Below are positions 6,716-14,306 of a DNA stretch of 14,999 nt, in pieces (position 1 is the first letter of the stretch; each line of letters begins with the position of its first letter). This DNA comes from CANLWN01 sp039815505 (lineage in GTDB: Bacteria > Bacteroidota > Bacteroidia > Flavobacteriales > Flavobacteriaceae): NCBI GenBank assembly GCA_039815505.1, contig JBCBZE010000042.1:1-14999 (forward strand), given 5' to 3'. Under the pieces are notes generated by a model. It saw only the letters and a program-made list of their open reading frames with translations, ran no database searches and was not told the origin of the DNA. The position numbers and the translations under genes are program-made.

Positions 6716-7180
6716 ATGATCGCTATTAGTTCCCCACAAAGAAGTAAACCTTTGATCGTGCAGACGCAAATAGATATTAAGGCCTCCAAAGAAGAAATCT
6801 GGAGCGTTTTAATAGCACCTCAATATATTGCAAAATGGGATTCTTTACCTCCCCACCATTCGGCCAAAGAAGAGTTAGCACATGGAACCGTACTAAGATA
6901 TCCAGGTATAGGGGATGATTATACGGAGTTTACCGTAAGTGAAAAAATTAAAAATCAAAAACTGACATTACAACTGTATTGCTCCCATTGGCAGGGAACC
7001 AAGGACGATTATGACATTTCTTACGAGTACACCATACATAGAATGGAAGGATTGAATTTTCTAGAGCTTCGTATGGGTGATTTTGATGCACTGTCCAAAG
7101 GGATCATGTATTTCGATGCCTCCTTGGATTTCGCGAACAATGCCCTTAATAAGATAAAGGCTATCGCGGAAAACTTGTGA
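6716..7180 (+). CDS. SRPBCC (START-like / AHSA1-type) domain protein
   Basis: A 154-residue cytosolic protein with no signal peptide. The sequence follows the SRPBCC/AHSA1 plan: a first strand VQTQIDIKASKEEIWSVL (15-32), the helix and conserved APQYIAKWDSLPP (34-46), a middle sheet with GTVLRYPGIGDDYTEFTV (57-74), strands KLTLQLYCSHW (82-92) and ISYEYTIHRMEGLNFLEL (101-118), and a long closing helix (133-152) that lines the cavity. Members bind hydrophobic ligands or act in stress, aromatic metabolism or co-chaperone roles; nothing here points to a particular ligand. ATG 6716 is the only usable start, and no ribosome binding site is obvious. The gene ends 2 bp from the convergent ppk gene and follows the palindromic terminator, so it is a single-gene unit. 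Confidence 0.85.
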   Translation: MIAISSPQRSKPLIVQTQIDIKASKEEIWSVLIAPQYIAKWDSLPPHHSAKEELAHGTVLRYPGIGDDYTEFTVSEKIKNQKLTLQLYCSHWQGTKDDYDISYEYTIHRMEGLNFLELRMGDFDALSKGIMYFDASLDFANNALNKIKAIAENL

Positions 7181-7182
7181 AG

Positions 7183-9237
7183 TCAGCCCTGTATATCCTT
7201 TAAATATTCATAGATAGCGTATTGAGAGCGAACTTTCACCTCGCCTTTTATTGGCATCTTGAATAGATTATTGCTTTCCAAACCAATTACACGCGATTTT
7301 ACATTGTCTTCTAGTTGCAACTCCAAAATATCCTTTAATTCCCTAAAGATATCGCGATCTAAAATGGGAGCAAGAACTTCAACACGCTTTTCTATATTCC
7401 TTGTCATCCAATCGGCACTGCCCATGTATAACTTTTCATCTCCATTATTATGAAAAAGATACAGTCTTCCATGTTCCAAGAAACGATCTACGATACTGGT
7501 CACCTGTATATGTTCACTTAAACCTTCCTTCTCTGGAATTAAACAACAAAATCCACGTATCAACAGACGTATCTTAACTCCGGCTTCATTGGCTTCATAT
7601 AGTTTGTTGATCATTAATTTATCTTCCAGACTATTCATCTTGATCGTGATGGAGGCCGGAAGTCCTATTCTTGCGTTTTTAATTTCGGTATCGATTAAGT
7701 TCTCAAATCTAGAACGGGTATGGAAAGGAGAAACGATAAGGTCCTTAATTTCCGGTTTTACATCACTTCCCTCTAAAAACGTAAATACGTTTTGTAAATC
7801 GGATGTAATCCTCTCATGCGCGGTAAACAAACCATGGTCACAGTACAATTTTGCCGTTTTATCATTAAAATTCCCCGTACCTATATAGGCATAATTCACT
7901 AGTTTACCTTGCTCTTCCCGTTGCATCATCAATATCTTGGAATGTACCTTGATATCTGGGAAACTATAATGGACATGGGCTCCATGCTTTTCAAATTCCC
8001 TACCCCATTTAATATTGTTCTCCTCATCAAAGCGCGCCTTGGCCTCTACAAAAATGGTCACCTTGATACCATTTTTCAACGCTTTCAAAAGTGCATTTCC
8101 CAGTTTGGAATCCTTGGCAATCCGATACAAGGAAATTTTAATCCTTTTTACCCGACTATCGGCAGCGGCATTACTTATCCAATTGGAGAGATAATCAAAG
8201 GTTTGATACGGAAAATGAAGTATCCTGTCTTTCTCCCTTAACAGCTCAAAGACATCCTTTTGCTGTTCAAAATCCCTGTGCTTTAAGGCAGGAAAAGGTT
8301 CATAGTACAAAGTTGAATCATCTACGGGAGCAGGAAAACCAAAAAAGTCACTGAAATTATGCCGACTGCCCCCCTTGATTAGATCTACTTTTCCCAAACC
8401 TAGCAATTTGCGAAGGTTTTTCCGTAGCTCCTTGGGCATACGTTTATCATAAAGCAGACGCGTGGGTTGACCTAGCTGTCTCCGTGATAAGGATTCCTGA
8501 ATTTGCTGTACCAGCTCACCGTCAAAAGTATCTTCCAGGTACAGTTCTGCATCCCTGGAAATTTTTATGGCGTAAGAGGCATCGATTTTGGTTTCATCGG
8601 GAAATAAATCAACAAGACCTACCCTTATAACGTCTTCTAGGAATGTATATTGATAGTCCCCTTCCGTTGACGGAATTTGAATAAACCTTGAGCATTTGGA
8701 AACTGGAACGCTTACAAATGCCAAATCCTCCGTTTGTTGAAACGTAACGGTTAAATAGAGTTGTCCGTCCTCAAAAAACAAGCGGTCTAAATCTATTGAG
8801 GTGGTGTAGGTCAATTTTGGGAGTACTTGTTCTTTAAAAAAAGAAGTTGCGAAGTCTCTTTGATGGGAATCAAAATCTTCTTCCCCTTTAAGTACAATGC
8901 CCAGATTAGCTAGCTTGGGAAGTATCCCGGTATTGAATATTTTACCAAAAAGTTCTTGTTGTCCATCAATTACGCCTAAAATATGTTTTAGGGTTTTGTT
9001 TGGGCGTAATGCCAGGTTTTTTCTAAGTTTCTTATCTACTTTTTTAATCTGGCGTAGACGCGAAACCCTCACTTTAAAAAACTCATCCAAATTGGATGAG
9101 AAAATCGCCAAGAATTTGAGCCGCTCGTACAATGGGTTATTTTCGTCTTGAGCTTCTTGCAATACCCGATGGTTGAAACTCAACCAATCAATATCCCTAT
9201 TCCTGTAGCGGTGCTGTTTTTTCGGTTTAACTTCCAT
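7183..9237 (-). CDS. ppk1: Polyphosphate kinase 1
   Basis: Makes long-chain inorganic polyphosphate from ATP (reversible), usually at the inner membrane face. The 684-residue length and four-domain layout match PPK1: an N domain beginning RDIDWLSFNHRVLQEA (14-29) with FLAIFSSNLDEFFKVRVS (42-59), a head domain (about 108-305), and two phospholipase-D-like catalytic C domains. The autophosphorylated histidine is H432 in IKVHSKILMM (429-438); the second active-site histidine is H589 in DRFLEHGRLYLFHN (584-597). YIGTGNFNDKTAKLYCDHGL (451-470) and YMGSADWMTRNIEKRVEV (604-621) are conserved nucleotide/phosphate motifs. All key residues are present, so the enzyme should be active. Only 9 bp separate its start from the SnoaL-like gene, so it is the last gene of the DUF1348-gap-SnoaL operon. 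This links polyphosphate to a glycolytic enzyme gene, an unusual partner. Confidence 0.97.
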   Translation of the reverse strand: MEVKPKKQHRYRNRDIDWLSFNHRVLQEAQDENNPLYERLKFLAIFSSNLDEFFKVRVSRLRQIKKVDKKLRKNLALRPNKTLKHILGVIDGQQELFGKIFNTGILPKLANLGIVLKGEEDFDSHQRDFATSFFKEQVLPKLTYTTSIDLDRLFFEDGQLYLTVTFQQTEDLAFVSVPVSKCSRFIQIPSTEGDYQYTFLEDVIRVGLVDLFPDETKIDASYAIKISRDAELYLEDTFDGELVQQIQESLSRRQLGQPTRLLYDKRMPKELRKNLRKLLGLGKVDLIKGGSRHNFSDFFGFPAPVDDSTLYYEPFPALKHRDFEQQKDVFELLREKDRILHFPYQTFDYLSNWISNAAADSRVKRIKISLYRIAKDSKLGNALLKALKNGIKVTIFVEAKARFDEENNIKWGREFEKHGAHVHYSFPDIKVHSKILMMQREEQGKLVNYAYIGTGNFNDKTAKLYCDHGLFTAHERITSDLQNVFTFLEGSDVKPEIKDLIVSPFHTRSRFENLIDTEIKNARIGLPASITIKMNSLEDKLMINKLYEANEAGVKIRLLIRGFCCLIPEKEGLSEHIQVTSIVDRFLEHGRLYLFHNNGDEKLYMGSADWMTRNIEKRVEVLAPILDRDIFRELKDILELQLEDNVKSRVIGLESNNLFKMPIKGEVKVRSQYAIYEYLKDIQG

Positions 9238-9246
9238 AGGGCATTC

Positions 9247-9615
9247 CTAACCCATCGAGGGGATTTCGTAGTGATACGAGGCTTTGGCAATTTTCCCATT
9301 TTCTACCTTATACATACAAAGCTCTTCCATCGCCTGCCGGCCACCTTCTTTAAAGGTAATATCGTAAGACATAGGGACCACGAAATGATTACCGGCAACA
9401 ACAGCCTCCCCTACATCTCCTCCATGTATTTCCTGTATATTACTTGCCCATTCTTGATAACCACTAATAATATGCTGTTTCCCTGCCGTAATGGCATTGG
9501 GCATACCCGGCATTTCCTCACTTACCGCATCATCGGCATATAGGGCATAGGCATCATCGTACTTGCCTTCACGGCAAAAACGCACCAGTTTATCGGCTAC
9601 TTCTTTTGTTGTCAT
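9247..9615 (-). CDS. SnoaL-like (NTF2 fold) protein
   Basis: A 122-residue cytosolic protein of the NTF2-like superfamily, SnoaL-like type. An N-terminal helical part (MTTKEVADKLVRFCREGKYD, 1-20; then DAYALYADDAVSEE, 21-34) is followed by the curved sheet: AITAGKQHIISGYQEWA (41-57), VAGNHFVVPMSYDITFKEGG (73-92), AMEELCMYKVENGKIAKASY (95-114). E98 and the central D85 are possible cavity residues, but the family includes enzymes (isomerases, dehydratases) and pure binding proteins, so no reaction can be named. It lies 79 bp after gap, behind a 14-bp inverted repeat, and 9 bp before ppk1. It is the second NTF2-fold gene of this cluster; the other is the DUF1348 gene. A role linked to gap or ppk1 is inferred from position only. 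Confidence 0.85.
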   Translation of the reverse strand: MTTKEVADKLVRFCREGKYDDAYALYADDAVSEEMPGMPNAITAGKQHIISGYQEWASNIQEIHGGDVGEAVVAGNHFVVPMSYDITFKEGGRQAMEELCMYKVENGKIAKASYHYEIPSMG

Positions 9616-9619
9616 TTTA

Positions 9620-9665
9620 TTCAGGTTTTCTAATTTATACGAAACCGTAAGTTAGAAAACCTGAA
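9620..9665. repeat. 14-bp perfect inverted repeat between gap and the SnoaL-like gene
   Basis: TTCAGGTTTTCTAA (9620-9633) and its exact reverse complement (9652-9665) flank an 18-nt spacer. The proximal arm ends 4 bp before the SnoaL-like ATG, covering the place of a ribosome binding site. There is no T-run after it in the gene direction, so it does not look like a simple terminator. It could be a leader hairpin controlling translation, an RNA processing/stability element, or an operator. Confidence 0.7.
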
Positions 9666-9694
9666 AAAGACACAGTTTAAAATAAGGTTAAATC

Positions 9695-10684
9695 TTAAAG
9701 CTCCAGAATTTGACGAATCATTTGATTCGTAAACCCCCACTCATTATCATACCAGGTCATAATCTTCAATAAATCGCCATCTACTACGCGTGTCATACTT
9801 AAATCCACTGTAGATGCAAACGGACTCTTGATAATGTCCGATGAAACGATGGGTTCATACGTAGTGGTCATGACATGTTGGTATCGATCGGTTTGTGATT
9901 CCTCTTCCAGAATTGCATTTACCTCCTCGGCGGTTACCGATTTTTGGGTCACGAAAGTCATATCGGAAATTGATCCCACAGGGATAGGTACGCGAATAGC
10001 GACCCCGTCGAATTTACCTGCATATTCTGGCAAGGCTTTTGTAGTGGCTATGGCGGCACCTGTGGTGGTTGGAACCAAGTTTGCGGCACCTGCCCGCCCC
10101 ATTCTAAAATTCTTTTTGGATACGGCATCTACCATTTCCTGAGAAGCGGTATAGGCATGTACGGTGGTCATAATAGCCTTTTTGATTCCGATACGGCGAC
10201 CTAACACTTCTACTACCGGACTAATGTTATTGGTGGTACAGCTGGCACAGGAAAAAATACTTGTCTTCCCATCTTGAGAGTTTACCCCGTGTACTACGGT
10301 AGGTGTATCCAAACTTTTCGTAGGAGCAGAAATCACAACTGTTTTTGCACCCGCTTTAATATGTTTTTCGGCATCCTCACCCAGTGTAAATACTCCAGTG
10401 CTTTCAATAACAATTTCAATTTCGTTCGCTGCCCATGGCAATTCCTCGGGATTTCGTTCGGAGGTGTATTTAATTGTTTTTCCATCAATGATCAAATTAC
10501 CATCCTTAGCGGTAACCTCGCGATCATAGATACCATAGACCGTATCGTATTTTAGAAGGTAGACAATGTTCTCTATAGGTACTAGGTCGTTAACGGCAAT
10601 TACCTCCAATCCCGGAGTATCCATTATTACTTTTAGGGAAGCACGACCAATACGCCCCATCCCATTAATAGCGATTCGTTTCAT
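9695..10684 (-). CDS. gap: Glyceraldehyde-3-phosphate dehydrogenase, variant active-site motif
   Basis: NAD-dependent phosphorylating GAPDH: glyceraldehyde 3-phosphate to 1,3-bisphosphoglycerate in glycolysis. The 329-residue protein starts with the Rossmann motif INGMGRIGR (6-14); D33 at the end of the second strand favours NAD. Catalytic C149 and H176 fall at the classical positions (SCASCTTNN 145-153; TTVHAYTA 173-180). R231 with RVPIPVGS (231-238) and WYDNEWGFTN (311-320) are family signatures. Odd points: the usual motif SNASCTTNC is changed so that position 146 is Cys instead of Asn and position 153 is Asn instead of Cys, and the usual VPTPNVS loop reads VPIPVGS. This suggests a divergent GAPDH clade, perhaps not the main glycolytic enzyme. 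It lies 19 bp after the DUF1348 gene and 79 bp before the SnoaL-like gene, probably in one operon ending with ppk1. Confidence 0.95.
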   Translation of the reverse strand: MKRIAINGMGRIGRASLKVIMDTPGLEVIAVNDLVPIENIVYLLKYDTVYGIYDREVTAKDGNLIIDGKTIKYTSERNPEELPWAANEIEIVIESTGVFTLGEDAEKHIKAGAKTVVISAPTKSLDTPTVVHGVNSQDGKTSIFSCASCTTNNISPVVEVLGRRIGIKKAIMTTVHAYTASQEMVDAVSKKNFRMGRAGAANLVPTTTGAAIATTKALPEYAGKFDGVAIRVPIPVGSISDMTFVTQKSVTAEEVNAILEEESQTDRYQHVMTTTYEPIVSSDIIKSPFASTVDLSMTRVVDGDLLKIMTWYDNEWGFTNQMIRQILEL

Positions 10685-10703
10685 ATGTTGATATTTATTT
10701 GTT

Positions 10704-11120
10704 TTACTTTAATTTTCTTTCTTCTTCGTTAATAGGCAAGTCGTTAATGCTGGCATATCTTTTGGTCATTAATCCATTTTCATCAAATTCCCAATTTTCG
10801 TTACCATATGCCCGGAACCATTGGCCTTTATCCGTGCGGTATTCATATTCAAATCGTACCGCAATTCTATTATCCATATGGGCCCAGTATTCTTTTTTTA
10901 ATTTGTAATCCAGCTCATGGTTCCATTTTCCGGAAAGAAATTCTCGTATCTGCTTCCTTCCATTGATAAACTCGGACCGGTTACGCCATTCGCTATCCAA
11001 TGAATAGGCTTTTGACACCTTTTCCGGGTCTCTACTGTTCCAGGCATTCTCCGCCATTTGTATTTTTTGTTTTGCCGTCTCCAACGTAAATGGTGGAAGT
11101 GGCAGTTTCTTTTCAATCAT
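10704..11120 (-). CDS. DUF1348 family (NTF2-like) protein
   Basis: A 138-residue cytosolic protein matching DUF1348, a branch of the NTF2-like superfamily without established function. Signature stretches are LPLPPFTLETA (6-16), AENAWNSRDPEKVSKAY (23-39), SEWRNRSEFINGR (43-55), RIAVRFEYEYRTDKGQWFRA (85-104) and the C-terminal YGNENWEFDENGLMTKRYAS (105-124) ending INDLPI. ATG at 11120 is preferred because family members begin just before the LPPF motif. A TTG at 11138 would add six residues but lies inside a 26-bp inverted repeat and is unlikely. It is the first gene of the gap-SnoaL-ppk1 cluster (19 bp to gap). From general knowledge, DUF1348 genes elsewhere are often near TetR-type regulator genes; none is in this window, but the repeat at the start looks like a regulator site. 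Confidence 0.9.
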   Translation of the reverse strand: MIEKKLPLPPFTLETAKQKIQMAENAWNSRDPEKVSKAYSLDSEWRNRSEFINGRKQIREFLSGKWNHELDYKLKKEYWAHMDNRIAVRFEYEYRTDKGQWFRAYGNENWEFDENGLMTKRYASINDLPINEEERKLK

Positions 11121-11127
11121 TTTTACA

Positions 11128-11153
11128 TTTTTTACCAATCGTTCGGTAAAAAA
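11128..11153. promoter_or_regulatory. Inverted repeat at the DUF1348 start, TetR-type operator candidate
   Basis: TTTTTTACC (11128-11136) and GGTAAAAAA (11145-11153) are perfect 9-bp arms around an 8-bp spacer. The inner core TACCAATCGTTCGGTA is nearly self-complementary and resembles the ACC(N8)GGT-like sites of many TetR-family repressors. It ends 7 bp before the preferred ATG, where a bound repressor would block transcription or early elongation of the whole operon. The regulator type is an inference from site shape. Confidence 0.45.
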
Positions 11154-11247
11154 GTCGTTATGGTTATTATTTACTTACATTAAAAATACTTTTTTAAAGA
11201 CTATAATTTCTTAAAAAAAAGATAGGATTGGCTTTTTGGAAAATTAA

Positions 11248-11273
11248 TTTTATGTTATTTCCACAACATAAAA
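11248..11273. repeat. 9-bp inverted repeat next to the terminator
   Basis: TTTTATGTT (11248-11256) and AACATAAAA (11265-11273) are perfect arms around an 8-nt spacer. They overlap the T-run of the adjacent terminator on the minus strand. It may be a back-up hairpin, part of the DUF1348 operon's promoter region, or chance in AT-rich DNA. The rest of 11121-11399, besides this, the terminator and the operator candidate, shows nothing I can name. Confidence 0.4.
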
Positions 11274-11296
11274 AAACCTCCGGCTTTTACCGAAGG
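11270..11296 (-). terminator. Rho-independent terminator after the SprF/OmpA operon
   Basis: On the minus strand, CCTTCGG / CCGGAGG form a 7-bp stem with one G-U pair and a 6-nt loop, followed by T7. It lies about 100 bp after the OmpA-family stop. On the plus strand the same stem is followed by C then T5, so it could work in both directions. Confidence 0.85.
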
Positions 11297-11399
11297 CTTT
11301 TTGGTGGTCCAAGTACCCCTAATTAAAATATACAAACATCCCTATTGCACACTTACCTAAAATCCAAAAGCTCCCATAGATATCGGTATGTTCACGATA

Positions 11400-13334
11400 T
11401 TAATTGATGTTCAAAATAATAAACTCGGACCGTCTATTTAAATCATGTTGTGCATCGGTACATGGCACTCCATTGGCACACTCGTTGATCAATCTTTCTT
11501 CTCCATAACCAAGTGCACTTTCTATTCTTTCGGCTTCAATTCCCTGGCTTATGATAAAATCACGGGTGGATATTGCCCTTCTCTCCGATAAATCCTTATT
11601 GTAGGCACCATCCGCCCTAGAATCGGTATGTGATTCTATTTTAATGACCATTTTAGGATATTCCTTCATTAAGAATACGACCTTGTTCAACTCTACAGCA
11701 GCGTCATAACGTATATTGGACTTGTCTAGATCGAAGAATATAATTCCTATTTTAATTTTCAATAACCCGTCTTCTTCGGCAATAAGCTTGTTGCGTTTTT
11801 TAAGGCCCATAGGTACCTGATTCACAAAATCTTGTGTAACCGGGGTTTCAAATGTTTTCGTGGATAGATCATAACCTTCCTTGGAAACTTCTACCGTATA
11901 GTCAGTGGAACAATCCAATGCCAATTCAAAAAGGTATTCGCCATTGACATTGCTCATTGTTCTAGAAAGTTCTTCTCCCTGCTTATCCAAAGCCCGCACT
12001 ACTACATTATCCACGGGAATTCCATTGACCTCATTCACGACCGTACCTATTAACGATTGCTTGCAAGCGACATCGAAACGTTGAAAGGAATAAATATCGT
12101 CATCACCGGTTCCTCCTTCCCTATTCGATGAAAAATAGCCTCTTTGGTTTTCTTCGTTCACGATATAGGCAAAATCATCCAAATTACTGTTCAATGGTTT
12201 TCCCAAATTAACCGGTTCCGAAAAGGTATCCGTGCGCACACTTTCAAATACATCCAAACCACCTAGTCCAAGGTGTCCGTCGGAAGCAAAATAGATTTTT
12301 TTGTCTGTTACAAAAGGAAACATCTCGCGGCCACTCGTATTAATTTTTGGGCCCAAGTTTTTAGGATTGGAATAGGTATTATCCCCTAAAATATCAACAA
12401 CAAAAATATCGGTTTCACCAATACTCCCCGGCATATCGGAAACAAAATACAGCTTTTTCCCTTCCGGACCCATAGCAGGTTGTCCTACCGAATAGTCCTC
12501 GCTATTAAAGGGGAGTTCCTCTACATTGGTCCATTCGCCGTTTTCCAAAAACGCTTTATACATTTTAAGATGGTTCATGCCTTCTTCGTCCTTTCCCAAT
12601 TCTTTATTGGAATAATTGTTTCTCGTAAAATACATTACATTTCCCTCCTTATTAAAGGCTACGATCGCTTCATGATATTTACTATTTATTGTTTTTGGCA
12701 ATGACGTAATTTCTACAAGATCGGTTCCCTTTTGTAGGGTATCCGCTATAAAAAGATTTAAAAAAGGTTGTTCGTTCCATTTATACACACGGGTGCGTAA
12801 ATTAAGCGTATCCCTACTCGATGAAAAAATGATTTTGTCCTTGTAAAACATGGTACCAAAATCCGCCACTCTGGTATTCATGGGCAAATGGGATACGTAA
12901 AATTGTGGTTGTTGATTTAAGATATAATCCAATTTTGAATCGTTCTCCATCAATTGATCTACATCAAAACCTTCTTTTTGCATTTTTTCGGAATACACCT
13001 TCATAAGCCCTTTGGCCAGGCGATAGTTTCCAACACCTTCCAGCGTATGTATGTATCTAAATGCATATTCGGGGTCTAGCACATTCTCGTATTTTGAAAA
13101 GAGAACGCCATACCATTTATTGGCATTTTCCATATCGGTATTAAAATAGTAGGCATCTCCTATCTTTTGAAGCACTTCTTGTGAATCATCCCCTTTTTCA
13201 ATAATACTTTCGTACTGTTGTGCAGCCTTTACATACCACAACGATTCAAAACTTTTATCTGCATTTCTGTACTTATCCTGAGCATATGCGATACTCCCGA
13301 TGACTAAAAAGCCATAAATTATATACTTCTTCAT
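11400..13334 (-). CDS. OmpA-family outer-membrane protein with TPR-like, PD40 and peptidoglycan-binding domains
   Basis: A 644-residue exported protein of the kind encoded beside SprF/PorP genes. Residues 1-18 are a signal peptide (cleavage after AYA). Residues about 20-140 are helical TPR-like repeats. Residues about 150-418 are WD40-like PD40 beta-propeller repeats, seen as KIIFSSSRD (167-175), LYFVSDMPGSIGETDIFVV (295-313), IYFASDGHLGLGGLDVFES (347-365) and GYFSSNREGGTGDDDIYSF (399-417). Residues 423-508 are a carboxypeptidase-regulatory-like beta-sandwich. The C terminus (about 524-642) is an OmpA domain with FFDLDKSNIR (533-542) and IESHTDSRADGAYNKDLSER (566-585), expected to bind peptidoglycan. 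It starts 10 bp after the SprF-like gene, as third gene of the operon. By analogy with PorE-type proteins it probably anchors the secretion/adhesin partner to the cell wall; that role is inferred. Confidence 0.93.
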   Translation of the reverse strand: MKKYIIYGFLVIGSIAYAQDKYRNADKSFESLWYVKAAQQYESIIEKGDDSQEVLQKIGDAYYFNTDMENANKWYGVLFSKYENVLDPEYAFRYIHTLEGVGNYRLAKGLMKVYSEKMQKEGFDVDQLMENDSKLDYILNQQPQFYVSHLPMNTRVADFGTMFYKDKIIFSSSRDTLNLRTRVYKWNEQPFLNLFIADTLQKGTDLVEITSLPKTINSKYHEAIVAFNKEGNVMYFTRNNYSNKELGKDEEGMNHLKMYKAFLENGEWTNVEELPFNSEDYSVGQPAMGPEGKKLYFVSDMPGSIGETDIFVVDILGDNTYSNPKNLGPKINTSGREMFPFVTDKKIYFASDGHLGLGGLDVFESVRTDTFSEPVNLGKPLNSNLDDFAYIVNEENQRGYFSSNREGGTGDDDIYSFQRFDVACKQSLIGTVVNEVNGIPVDNVVVRALDKQGEELSRTMSNVNGEYLFELALDCSTDYTVEVSKEGYDLSTKTFETPVTQDFVNQVPMGLKKRNKLIAEEDGLLKIKIGIIFFDLDKSNIRYDAAVELNKVVFLMKEYPKMVIKIESHTDSRADGAYNKDLSERRAISTRDFIISQGIEAERIESALGYGEERLINECANGVPCTDAQHDLNRRSEFIILNIN

Positions 13335-13344
13335 TGGTTGGTTA

Positions 13345-14295
13345 TTAATAGAATCTTGGGGATTTCAGTTTTCTTTCCTCCGTTTTAAACTCATATCTTA
13401 AAAAAACCTCATGGGTTCCAGAATTATAGCTCCTTAAGTCTGTTGTGGTTAAATCATAGGCGTAACCAAGAAATAGAGCAGGTGATATTTTAAGGCCAAA
13501 CAGTCCCGAGAACGAATCGTCCCATCGATAAGCAAGCCCTAGAGTAAGCGTTTCCTTAATCAATGCATTTGCCGATAAATCCGCAATTACAGGTGCTCCG
13601 GGCACCCATTTTACGAAAAACGCCGGTTTCAACTTCACATCCCTATTTAAATCAAATACTGTTCCCCCTATTAAAAAATAGTGCATGCGTTCTACCGCAA
13701 TAGCCTGTTCCAATTCGTCATAATGATCTTGGGAGAAAAAATTGGGTACGGAAAAACCCAAATAACTCCTTTGGGTATGATAATATACACCCGCACCCAC
13801 AGTGGGGAAAAATCTATTGTCGATATTGTTCTGAAATAGTACATCGGGATTTGCGGTAGTACCTTCCGAAAAATCAACATTGAACAAACGTCCACCCCCT
13901 TTAAGCCCAAAGGACAGTTTCTTTTCCAGATCATCCAACCTAATGGTATATGAAAAATTGAGGTCGGCGAAAACCTCATCGACCGGCCCTAGGGCGTCAT
14001 TGATAATATTAAGTCCTAGACCCACATTTTTTCCTATTGAACCATCTATACCCAGATTTTGAGTTGTGGGCGCCCCATTAATGCCAACCCATTGGGATCG
14101 ATGCATCGCCAAAATTGACAGGTGCCCTCGGGAACCTGTATATGCGGGGTTTACACTCATGGTATTGTACATATATTGGGTAAACTGGGGGTCTTGCTGT
14201 GCTTGTGAAAAAAAGCTGCTTACGCTTCCCAACAAAAGGATTATATATTTATAGGTACATTTCATTATACTTGGTTTTAATGGTATGGTTTTCAT
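13345..14295 (-). CDS. PorP/SprF family type IX secretion system membrane protein
   Basis: An outer-membrane beta-barrel protein of the PorP/SprF family. Known SprF-like proteins are needed for export or surface attachment of adhesins with type-B C-terminal domains by the type IX secretion system. The family hallmark QDPQFTQYMYNTMSVNPAYTGSRG begins right after the signal peptide (34-57 region). Later stretches such as LSILAMHRSQWVGINGAP, GSIGKNVGLGLNIINDALGP and LFLGYAYDLTT, and the ending HEVFLRYEF, follow the usual strand pattern. Length (316) is typical. The frame opens at ATG 14295, but ATG 14265 gives a more regular signal peptide (MKCTYKYIILLLGSVSSFFSQA) and may be the true start. It lies 11 bp after the CTD protein gene and 10 bp before the OmpA gene, an arrangement known from sprB-sprF loci. 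It is a paralogue rather than certainly sprF itself, so no symbol is given. Confidence 0.94.
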   Translation of the reverse strand: MKTIPLKPSIMKCTYKYIILLLGSVSSFFSQAQQDPQFTQYMYNTMSVNPAYTGSRGHLSILAMHRSQWVGINGAPTTQNLGIDGSIGKNVGLGLNIINDALGPVDEVFADLNFSYTIRLDDLEKKLSFGLKGGGRLFNVDFSEGTTANPDVLFQNNIDNRFFPTVGAGVYYHTQRSYLGFSVPNFFSQDHYDELEQAIAVERMHYFLIGGTVFDLNRDVKLKPAFFVKWVPGAPVIADLSANALIKETLTLGLAYRWDDSFSGLFGLKISPALFLGYAYDLTTTDLRSYNSGTHEVFLRYEFKTEERKLKSPRFY

Positions 14296-14306
14296 TTATG
14301 CTAAGC

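Noticed and set aside
9148..9543. 131-codon frame on the plus strand opposite the SnoaL-like gene
   Set aside because: It lies antisense to two clear genes (ppk1 start and SnoaL-like), with composition expected from a complement frame; no independent evidence.
11121..11138. TTG start for the DUF1348 gene, six codons upstream of the ATG
   Set aside because: The TTG lies inside the inverted repeat, and family members start close to the LPPF motif, favouring ATG 11120.
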